A stretch of 64,000 nucleotides of DNA from Zerene cesonia (Eukaryota; Arthropoda; Insecta; Lepidoptera; Pieridae). Both the position numbers and the translations under genes were made by a program. Below, piece after piece: positions 39,246 to 49,700 of this stretch. The notes beneath the pieces were generated by a model that was not told the origin of the DNA, did not search any database, and worked only from the letters and a program-made list of their open reading frames with translations. The stretch is taken from contig NC_052128.1 in assembly GCF_012273895.1 (NCBI RefSeq), positions 2,294,001 through 2,358,000 of the forward strand. Direction: 5' to 3'. How positions within the stretch are numbered: the first letter of the stretch is position 1; each line of letters opens with the position of its first letter.

Positions 39246-40245
39246 NNNNNNNNNNNNNNNNNNNNNNNNNNNNNNNNNNNNNNNNNNNNNNNNNNNNNNN
39301 NNNNNNNNNNNNNNNNNNNNNNNNNNNNNNNNNNNNNNNNNNNNNNNNNNNNNNNNNNNNNNNNNNNNNNNNNNNNNNNNNNNNNNNNNNNNNNNNNNNN
39401 NNNNNNNNNNNNNNNNNNNNNNNNNNNNNNNNNNNNNNNNNNNNNNNNNNNNNNNNNNNNNNNNNNNNNNNNNNNNNNNNNNNNNNNNNNNNNNNNNNNN
39501 NNNNNNNNNNNNNNNNNNNNNNNNNNNNNNNNNNNNNNNNNNNNNNNNNNNNNNNNNNNNNNNNNNNNNNNNNNNNNNNNNNNNNNNNNNNNNNNNNNNN
39601 NNNNNNNNNNNNNNNNNNNNNNNNNNNNNNNNNNNNNNNNNNNNNNNNNNNNNNNNNNNNNNNNNNNNNNNNNNNNNNNNNNNNNNNNNNNNNNNNNNNN
39701 NNNNNNNNNNNNNNNNNNNNNNNNNNNNNNNNNNNNNNNNNNNNNNNNNNNNNNNNNNNNNNNNNNNNNNNNNNNNNNNNNNNNNNNNNNNNNNNNNNNN
39801 NNNNNNNNNNNNNNNNNNNNNNNNNNNNNNNNNNNNNNNNNNNNNNNNNNNNNNNNNNNNNNNNNNNNNNNNNNNNNNNNNNNNNNNNNNNNNNNNNNNN
39901 NNNNNNNNNNNNNNNNNNNNNNNNNNNNNNNNNNNNNNNNNNNNNNNNNNNNNNNNNNNNNNNNNNNNNNNNNNNNNNNNNNNNNNNNNNNNNNNNNNNN
40001 NNNNNNNNNNNNNNNNNNNNNNNNNNNNNNNNNNNNNNNNNNNNNNNNNNNNNNNNNNNNNNNNNNNNNNNNNNNNNNNNNNNNNNNNNNNNNNNNNNNN
40101 NNNNNNNNNNNNNNNNNNNNNNNNNNNNNNNNNNNNNNNNNNNNNNNNNNNNNNNNNNNNNNNNNNNNNNNNNNNNNNNNNNNNNNNNNNNNNNNNNNNN
40201 NNNNNNNNNNNNNNNNNNNNNNNNNNNNNNNNNNNNNNNNNNNNN
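39246..40245. other. Assembly gap (1000 N)
   Basis: Exactly 1000 N; mariner sequence on the right flank only. Confidence 1.
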
Positions 40246-40313
40246 GTAATAAATGTTATTTGCAGTTAACAATTTTCTTTTTTCTTTATTACAATATTTA
40301 TGGCAAGACTAGG
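40246..40313. mobile_element. Left end of a mariner copy, reverse orientation
   Basis: The reverse complement is identical over 68 bases to the left end at 4036-4103. Followed by TA (40314-40315). The opposite side of the gap (…GATAGGCTTCAG at 39245) is not mariner sequence. It pairs naturally with the right end at 31954-32020 if the contig between the gaps is inverted. Confidence 0.85.
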
Positions 40314-40390
40314 TATATACCGTTAGTAGCTTTCATTAACCTCTGTTCAATACATTTTATAACAATCATAATTAACATCAAATTCATGAA

Positions 40391-40722
40391 ATTTTTTTTT
40401 TTCATGTCATAGCGGGCAACTGAGCTGGTGGTTCGCCTGATGGTAAGCGATCACCACCGCCCATGAATATTCGCAAAGGTAGGGCCTCTGCGAATGCGCT
40501 GCCCGCTTTTTTGGGATAAGGGAAAAGGAATGGATTAACGACTGGAAAGATGGAATGGACTGGGACGGGTGAGGAAAAGGAAATGGGCCTCCGGCTCCCC
40601 CACTCACCGTACGAAACACAGTGGCATGCCACTATTTCACGCCGGTTTTCTGTGGGGGTGTGGTACTTCCCCGGTGCGAGCTGGCCCAATTCGTGCGTGC
40701 TCGACTCCCACAAAAATTTATC
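40391..40722 (+). repeat. Interspersed repeat (GGTTCGCCTGATGGTAAGCG family), long copy
   Basis: A GC-rich ~330-bp block with the core GATGGTAAGCGATCACCACC and CGAATGCGCTGCCCGC, preceded by a T-run. I recognise this type of sequence as dispersed in lepidopteran genomes; the class is uncertain. Open frames through it (for example minus 40402-40713) are repeat-derived. Confidence 0.7.
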
Positions 40723-41324
40723 AAAGCCGTCATAAATTTATTTAAATCACTGAAAATAATCACCCGGTGCCGGCCGCTGTGAAGGTACAGATGTTGGTCT
40801 GCTGACGCGCAGTTGTGAACTGCCCGCCAATGAATGTGGACGCGTTGTGGGCGGCTGGAAATTTATTGAACAATTAATATATAAAACAGAATAAATATTA
40901 AAACTGATTTAAAACTCGGTTTTAATATTAATATACAACGAAATTTTATATGTTAACCACTGGATATTTGTATTACAACAACAAAAACAAACTGTTTGCA
41001 TTAATCCTTGAACTAAAGCAAGTATAGACATGATATTAATAATATTCATGTTAGTTTTCTTTAAATAGGTAAGAGGAATAACGAAACATTAAACTACGTA
41101 TTTATCTACCACATATATAATTCCCTTGATAGTGAACTAATAACGAACACAATTATTTATATCATAATGATAAGCATAAGAAATGTCTTTTCGGACAAAA
41201 AATAAAGCCCATGATTTCTATTTAAAATGAATGATTTAAGCAAGCATGAGCGACATTATTACATGAAAGAAGGTTTGATCTAACATTGAAATAAAGTTTT
41301 GTTTTAAATTGGATATGTAGAAAT

Positions 41325-41485
41325 GTTAAACTGATAAGTCTGTTTATTTGAACGCGCTAATCTCAAGAACTGTTGTACCGTTTTCAAAAATTTCTTCAGT
41401 TTAATATGTACGTGATCTCTGAGTGCTACATGCTATATACATATGTACCACGAGAGCAGGGGGGAGAAACCACTAATATAAAATA
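41325..41485 (+). mobile_element. Helitron-like fragment
   Basis: TCTGTTTATTTGAACGCGCT, AATCTCAAGAACTGTTGTAC and a final ACCACTAATATAAA. Confidence 0.5.
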
Positions 41486-41582
41486 AATTTAAATTACACG
41501 AAAACTCGCTTTCTCAATGCTCATCTCCACTCTAAACTACATATACATAATATAATTATATTAAACATAATATATAACTTAC

Positions 41583-41636
41583 GATCGCATACTGGTTCCG
41601 CATGACGACTCCCGCGCCGCCCGCACACAGGCGCAA
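41583..41636 (-). other. Candidate 54-nt exon (cassette or first exon) with strong donor
   Basis: A GC-rich island in AT-rich intron sequence ends at ATC|GTAAGT. Read from the weak acceptor TGTGTGTGAAG it is 18 codons (LRLCAGGAGVVMRNQYAI), phase 0-0, compatible with insertion between exons 12 and 13. Alternatively the internal ATG (MRNQYAI) could begin another minus-strand transcript. The acceptor is poor. Confidence 0.3.
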
Positions 41637-42546
41637 CTTCACACACACATGTTAGCACGTTAATGTACGTGTTACGAATAGGTGTGTGCGCACGTTAATA
41701 ATAACGATCTTAGCTTTCTCAAAGCTTTATTCTAATACAGTATTTAAATTAAACAATATATATTTATGTCACATTTAATTTCAAATTAAAATGTGATGTT
41801 ATAAGTTCAAAACTACTGAAACCAATTGCTAAGTTTTAGAATAGGTATAGATTGAACTCACAGGTCCAATCATACACTATTTCTCGTTGCATTATTTTCG
41901 CAAAGGATAACGCGAAATTGCGTATTAACTGAAATAAATATTATTGGGTGAATAATAGTGTTTCCTTATATAGACCGTAATTATTACTTGAAATTAATGT
42001 TCAATTGACACACATATATTCGAAACACAGAGTGTAGCGATGGATAGGTGAAAATATAAACGAAGGTTTTTACAGTTACGTTGCACACGCTCAAGAACAC
42101 AAAATACAGGTAGTTGCCCGATTCGCATTCAATTTGTAGGTTCTCGTCGGGTAAGATACGCTAGAAGGTGTATTTTTTAAGCTTTTCTTGGCAAAAATGC
42201 CTTCCTATATTTTCAGGTGGTATAGAAATTACGCGGTAATTGTTAGACAGAAAAATCTTGTCATGTTATAAAAAATTATTGAATTTTTTATTGAAACAAA
42301 TCTATTTAGCCAATTATATTATTTCACACGCAACAACACTCACACGGAGCGAGAAAGGTGTAATTGTCCTATACGTGGGAGTGAAAGAGAAGATTAAGTG
42401 CGACATCAATTGATCTATACTCTTCTCTGTCTAATGACGGGTGTGCATCTATCACCTGTCTCTTTCTCCCATTAATTAACCGTACGTAGATACGGTAGCT
42501 ACTTTTGTCATTTTAAAGTACAAAAATATAAATATTATTGTATCCA

Positions 42547-42595
42547 TTCTTTATATGATATTATATATAGGAAATATACAATATCATATAAAGAA
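42547..42595. repeat. Perfect 16-bp inverted repeat
   Basis: Arms 42547-42562 (TTCTTTATATGATATT) and 42580-42595 with a 17-nt loop, in the intron region beyond exon 12. It is AT-rich. Confidence 0.75.
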
Positions 42596-43350
42596 ATAAA
42601 ATACTACGAATCAGAACAAATCACTATTGAATCTCCATTCAGAACTACGGTATTTCCATATTTTGATAAAAATTTCATAATTTTTTGCGGCATTAATTGA
42701 TTGAAACAAAATCCGACTCATATTTCCAACTATCCATCGATACTCCCAAAATGACAGTCGCTGAATGAATGATACAAATTAATTAATCACACAGACAATA
42801 ATTAGACACAGAATGAATTAAAACATAGAATATACCAATAAGCCCATGACTAAACAAAAAAATAATTTCAAAATTTTTCCCGCCACCAAACTATCATTAT
42901 ACTAAAATGAACTGATGTATGCATGCAAGTATTATAGGACTCGTATTACAACATAAATTTTTTTTAGAATAAAAAATCACTATTAAGACAAAAAGACATT
43001 ATCATAATATACAAGTCGTGAGACATGTAACGTCGTTATAAATATTGTAATGTGTATAACTTGTCGTTTTTAACGGATTTCAAGAAGGACGGATTTTTTG
43101 TGTAAGTTACCTCGTAAGTGTTTATAGAGTGAACGGATTTTGTTTTTTTTTTTTATATTTGAAAGCTGGTGCCTCCTATGTAACCACCTCCTATGTGACC
43201 ATTTATGTAATATTTAACGCGGTAGAATTAGCGGTAATTTTTTTTGGTATAAATAAGTATTGTTTTAAGATTTTCAAAAGTTCTAATGAGAAATTATTAG
43301 TATTTTTATTTGATAGTGTGTTAAGAAGAAATACGGATAGTATTATATGC

Positions 43351-43626
43351 TTGTGTGCTCGTGTGTGAGTGTGTGTGTGCCTCTACTCGTATTACTTTGT
43401 GTGTATGTGCTCGTATTACTGTGCTTATACGCGCGTATGTGTAGGAGCATGTGAGTGCGTGCGCGCTTAGGTGTGTGTGCGTGCGTGTCTGTCCGTCAAT
43501 AAGTGTGCGCGCGCGCGAGCGCGAGCGTGTGTGTGTGCGTGCGTGTGTGTGTGTGTGTTATGCGCGTGTGCGTGTGTGTGTGTGTGTTATGCGCGTGTGT
43601 GTGTGTGTGTGTGCTTGTGCGCGTGT
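43351..43626 (+). repeat. TG/GTGC microsatellite beside the exon 12 donor
   Basis: TG-rich on plus, hence CA-rich in the minus-strand transcript, starting a few bases after the exon 12 donor (GTGAGTACACGCGCAC). CA-rich intronic runs near donors are known to modulate splicing. Open frames here are artefacts. Confidence 0.95.
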
Positions 43627-43632
43627 ACTCAC

Positions 43633-43764
43633 GTCCTTGGGCGGCACGATGTGCGCGTGCGGGCGCTCCCGGCGCAGCGTCTCGGTGGCCTGCCGCACGA
43701 GCGCGGGCGGCGCGGTGAGCGCGCCCCGCGACAGCTTGTCCACGTGCACCTCGCCGTGCTCGCT
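43633..43764 (-). CDS. SLAIN-like gene, exon 12
   Basis: Encodes residues 859-902; acceptor GAATATCAG, donor GAC|GTGAGT, phases 0 in and 0 out. The peptide begins SEHGEVHVDKLSRG and ends RRERPHAHIVPPKD. GC3 is very high. If read through the donor, the frame runs into CA-repeat peptide and stops at 43558, so I take the donor as real and the gene as continuing. The next exon is not found on this strand within the window. Confidence 0.87.
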
Positions 43765-46700
43765 CTGATATTCCAATACAAAACAAATTATACCATAATG
43801 ATTTCGTTTTATCTCTACGTAGTAGTGACGTGGGCAAGAAAAAAGCTCCATAGTGCTGTAATTGAAAGTTTACAGCACTATGGAGCTTATCATTTGTGTG
43901 GACGGAAAACAGACAGACTATAGTAGTATCGACGCAAGCGCAGCGGCCGTTGGACCGAACGAGCCGGACCTCTATTATGGTTGACGATAACAAAAAAAAA
44001 ATGCCTATATTATAAAGCTGAAGAAGTTTTTTGTTTAGTTGAACGCACTTATTTCAGGAAGTTCTGGTCCGATTTGAAAATTTATTTCATCGTTACATAG
44101 CCCATCATCAGACAGACCACTTGTATATCATAATTGGTCTATCATTTAATTTTTTTCTTTTATAGCATTGAAATGTCTTATAAATAAGATTTTTTTTTAT
44201 TTTAAGAATAGAAAAAACAGTCTTTTATATAAATGATCACCTGTGTGGGCGGTAAGACAACGGATTCCCGTCGCGTCGGCGCAGGCGCAGCGGCCGTGGG
44301 ACTCAGCGCAGGGTTGGACGCGTACACGCCGCGGCGCACCATCGTGCGGCCGAGCGCGCGAGATTGCGGTATATTTCCTAAAAAAAGTATATATAATGTT
44401 AGCGTAAGTCTTAAAAAATGTATAAAAGTGCACAAATAAATACCCGTATGTATTATGTATGAAGACGCAAAAATTTTATTTTATATGAAATGATAAATTT
44501 AAAACAATAAAAAATCCATGAATACTTGTACTAATAATCTACTAAGTAAATGTAAGTGATAATCCGAAAGTCCGATAGGATGAATAGATGTTTTTTACTC
44601 TATCACGTAAAACAGTATTTGATGGGTCTGTATGAGTTTTATGCAGATAAACATATTCCAGATTACCGTATGTGCTCTGTTTAAATGGGAGGCCGCGGGC
44701 TCCAGCTTGTAAATAGAAACATTACCTCTCTGGCATATTAAAACAGTTCCTGACTTATACAATAACATATATAAAGCTAATAAAAAAAGCCTAAGGGAAT
44801 TTCTATATAACATAGAATTCTCATGTCACAATGTTAGTTACTATACTCCTCCAAAACGATCGTTATCGTGTGTGCATATCGGGTAGTTCTGAGAATCGGC
44901 CGACATCTATTTTTCATATCCCTAAATTATAAGAGTAAGTGATGTGTATAGTGATGATGATGATGATGATGAAACCGAACTTACCGGGTATTCTGTTGAG
45001 TTCTTTGTGTGAACTATATTGTCTCAACTTGGAGGTGGGTAGATTCGTTTTCTTAGGAACAGTGGACGGTGGCGGCATTATCGTCGTTGATGTGGCTGAA
45101 ATTTAATATATCGACACTTAATAATATAAAACTATTGAGTTTGTTTAATTTGACGGAAATCTCTGGAAATAATGAACCGATTTCAAAAATTATTCCTTTG
45201 GATATGTACTTAATCCTAAAATCCTAATACCTATACACTATAACTATACACAATAAATACACGCTTATAAAACCTTTTCAGTCACAAATCCTAATTTAAT
45301 GTCATAATTAAAAATTAATTAAAGAAATTCTTTATATATTTTGATAGATCATCCTAACACATTTTAAAATGTATTTTAACTAGACATTTAAGAAACACAT
45401 TTATATTTTTCATGTACACTATTTTGATAATCTTTGAGAAAGCCTTTCATATTTTTTAACTTATTGTAAGGAAATTCAGGTCACAACATTCTAGGAAATA
45501 CCTGGCATAGCATAATTAGGAGCAACCTTCCCCGGCGGTGACCTAACATGCACTGGACTGGGTATCTTCTTATCCGGGCTGCTTTTCGGAGCCAATATGT
45601 CTCGTTTCGCCGATGATTTCTTCACTAACGTAGCGCTGTTTATTACCGTTGTGTTCATGTCGTATGTTCTTTCCATATCTGTGGTTATGAAAAAGTTTAA
45701 GTCAATTTGTCGGATATATATAAGTAAATAAGTAGAAATAAGCTTTGAACCCAAAACATTAATTACTATGTCAAATGCCTCGTGTAAAAACAGGATTAAT
45801 GTATGTGAGACTACACAGTTTACATACATTGCCAATATTTTAGTAATGCGATTTGAAAAAATTAAAACTAAATTTATTTTCTACCAACATTAAGCAGCGC
45901 TAGCCATAATCCATAACTAGCCTGGAAGAAATCGCTTCAAAGCAATAAGGCCGCCAACTTATACGAAAATTTGTGTGTGTGTGTGTGTTTGTTTTTCCTA
46001 TGTGTGCATTGATTAATAAAGTATGAATTTTTAAAAATTAATAATAATTTTGTACACATTCAACTATTGATATAAGTAAAGAGAAGCTATTGTATACACA
46101 TACTGTTAGTACTGGGCGCTTTGGTCATTGTATAAGATTTGTCATCGATCACATCGTAAATGGGCGATATCGTGCTGTGCAGGTTCATCAGCTCATTCTT
46201 GGATCCCTTCCGTATACTCATCAGCGGTGTGGAGGCTACCGATAACCCTGAAAGTACAAAAATATATACGATCAATATATTATTTTCAATATTCATCCAC
46301 GCACTTGTTCAGTTTGGACCTCGTTTGATCTAGTACCCTCGACATTTCGAAATCAAGTTGATAAAATATCTCAAGTCGTGTGAGAATTATTGATTTTTAT
46401 CAAATTAAGCATAAAGACAAGTCGAGAAGATCGTGAAGATATACATAAGCAATTTTAATCGTAGGATAATAGAGAGTGGCAATTTTAAATGTACAGAAAT
46501 TAAGACTGGAAGTACTTACGACACAAAAATGGCGAAACAAATATGAACTGCCCAGTCTGGTTATCTATAATCTATATATAATCATGTGAAACTTACGTGG
46601 ATGGTCGATAAGGTCCGGAGGGCTGCTGGAGCTGAAGGTTCCAGTGTCTGTGCTCTCGCTGGATCCCACCATCGCACGCTGCTCCAAGTCCCACTCCTAT

Positions 46701-49700
46701 ATGCATAGAATATGTTTTGTGATTGTTGTTTGAATTTGCAATTCCAACTTATTCTATATATAGAGAATGGACATTAATTTATTGCATAATTATCTTATAA
46801 GCTTTTGCTAATCTAATATGTATTATTTATTGTAAAAGCTAGCAAAATAAATGACCGATTTCACTGCTTGGTATAAATGTCCCTAATAGCTTGTAAAAGC
46901 CACATTTTCATACATAATTTGCCATTTTAACTACCCAGCTAAAAATAACTATAAAAAATTGTGAAACCGACCAAAAATCTTGGTTATCACTGACCTCTTG
47001 CTGTAGCGTTCTATCCTCATTATCAATCAGGTTCATAGTGGCTGAGTTAATATCGATAATGTTAGTTTCATTCGACTTCACATACACCACCGTAGCGTCC
47101 ATTGCATTCGGATTCATCTTGGGCGAAGCCTTTTTGAACGTCGCATTCCGTTTCGGCGTCTCTCTGGGCGGTGGCTCATCTCTATTCAACGCTTTTCGCC
47201 TCGACAATAATTCTGACGCATTCTCCATACTTTGTCTTGGCACTGTTATAGTTTGGTTCGGTAGTTGGATGGTTTTTATCGGCGACGCGTCCACTTGATT
47301 CGGCAAAGGTTTGTCCGGTTCCGTCGGCAACGCCTTCCTGGCCAACGAGAGCTTCTGACGCGCTTGGATTATCTCGTTCAGCTCCTGTTTATCGAGCGTC
47401 ACGTTCATGCTGTTCTTACCCTGCTCGACCGGTCTCTGCACGTCCATTTCGTTGAAGAACGCATCGTCCTTCTCGAAGGTGGAATTCATGTTCTCCTTCT
47501 CGGCGTCGATGTCCCTTCGGAATTTGTTGTTTGAATAGTGCAGAGTTATGGTCTCGCTCATTTCGCCGTTCTGCCGTTTCGGCGAATCTTTGGTTTGGAG
47601 CGTGACGTTATCACAGTTCTCGTTTAGGACTTTCCCGGTGTCTATTTGGCACGCTTCCTCCCTAGCTTTCGTGTAGCTCTCCGAGTTTCTGATCGAGTCA
47701 CGTTTGAAACTATTGTATAACTGGCATCTCGGGCGTGCGGTCAGCAATCTCTCGGATTGCTCCAAATTCGTGAAAGTCGCTGAACTGAAGATATTCGGTT
47801 CCGGATCCGCTTTTGCTCGTGAGGAATTTGATATAATGTAGGATGAATTGACTGAGCTGACTAAACTGGGCGGTAATGAGTCTATTAAGCTATCGTTATC
47901 CGGGTATGTGGTCTGTGAGAGGAAGCTGGTGCTCATGTCTTTCTCGTCTAGAATACTTAGGGTCATGCTTGTCATCATCGGATCTATACTATTGCGACCT
48001 GACATTGGTACACCTGAAATTATTTAAAGATAACATTAATACAAACACACAGAAAAAATATACATATTATTGAATATTGTGGTGCATTCATACCCAAATC
48101 TTTTTGAGGCGGTAAAGATTTCTTGCCTTCCAAAGATTCCATGTTGAAATTGCCAGAATTTTCCATGACCAGCGAAGACACGAGGCTCGGTGGAGACATG
48201 CGCATAAGTGATTCGCCACTTTGGTACATATTTAAACTTCCCCTTTCATTCATCATATTTGTTAGACCCCTTGAATAAGATAAAAGAAAAAATAACAAAT
48301 TTATATTTATATGCACTTGCATGTTTAAATCGTATTTCAGAACTATTCTACAAAATTTTACATAACAAATTTTTCCAAATGTATAAATTTAAATGGTATT
48401 ATTCTAAATTCGAATGCGTCTTTGCTTTTTATAGCTTTTAGCTTTATTGTATAAAGATATGGCAATAATTACAGACAGACACATTATCGATTTTTTTTAT
48501 CATGCTTAGTCATCCTGAGTAATAGACAGAAAGTCTCCCAACGATTACCATTTTTAATCTGACTTTCAATTTATTTAGAAAGTCCACTTGTACCAGAATA
48601 ACATACAGTTTTGACTTACATGTTTAGAATTTCACTTTTGATATTAGAATGAGAAAATTATTTTTTACAAAATCTAAACCATCTTCAAATTGTCGAAACT
48701 AGACGAAATTTAAACAGGACCACACGGAAGGCTTTTAAGCTCTCAAATAAAAAAAAAGATCATCAAAATCAGCTCTCCCACTCGATAGTTCAAAAAACAC
48801 AACAAAACACCGTCGAATAGAGATCCACCCTTTATTTGAAGTCCTCTGACAAGAATACTGTGTTTAACTTGATAACACATAAATAAATTCAGCAAATTCT
48901 TAGAAATCTGTTTAATAATCATGTATATGCAAGTAATTAAATTTCTTGTATTTGGTGACCTCCTTACGGATTAATAGAGAATGATGTTGTGAATTTACTG
49001 ATTTTAAAGAATTTCTTTATATTCATAATTAATGAAATAAATTAATAAATAATCAGAACAAATATTAAAATGTATACATCTCAAGTTTTATTAACTTCGG
49101 TAAATTGTATGTAATATCGGTTTGTTATACTTTTTTTGTTTGTTAATTATGCTAGAGTCTGTTAAAGTTTTCTATTTCATTGCAAGATTTATTTCTACCG
49201 CACCGTTTCAAAGGATGTATTAACAAACCACACCCTGTATAAATTGCTATCAATTTACTTAGAACCGAGAGGAAAACGTAAAAAAAAAACTCACTTATTG
49301 AATGTATTAAAGTTATTCATAGGTTGCGTGAAGTCCACCTTGATGGGTTTGAAGCGTGACTGGTCTGACGTCAGCCGTTCTGCATCTGATTGCATATCTA
49401 GCTCGTCTTCCAGCTGAAAGACGAACAGAAAAACATATGAATTAAACCAAAATATATAGAGTAGTATGTTCACATTGTAATTAATTTAAACGTCCTTCTA
49501 GAAGACCACCAGGCTATATCTCATGATAGGCATATGAAATTTTCTGAGATATTTTTCAGACATGATTCCTGTTACCGCTCGCTATTACAAAAAAATATTA
49601 ATAAGGTTAAGCACCGCTTGCTCAGGTCATATATTGAATGGGTGAATATTTTCAATTTTTTGCAGTTACTCTTTAGATTTGCAAGGGCGACTCGTACTTG

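Larger units (their letters stand above)
40316..43350. other. Intronic sequence 3' of exon 12 (minus strand)
   Basis: Probably intron 12 of the SLAIN-like gene. It holds an interspersed repeat (40391-40722), a Helitron-like fragment (41325-41485), the candidate cassette exon (41583-41636) and a perfect inverted repeat (42547-42595). Confidence 0.55.

Noticed and set aside
40402..40713. 103-codon minus-strand frame
   Set aside because: Lies wholly within an interspersed repeat.
43451..43993. Several overlapping frames of 70-165 codons around exon 12
   Set aside because: Shadows of exon 12, the TG repeat and the decayed exon 11 duplicate in other frames.
46995..48013. APC-family identity, based on Ser-Pro-rich SLPPSL motifs
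   Set aside because: No armadillo repeats, 20-aa repeats or SAMP motifs are visible anywhere in the 14 exons.
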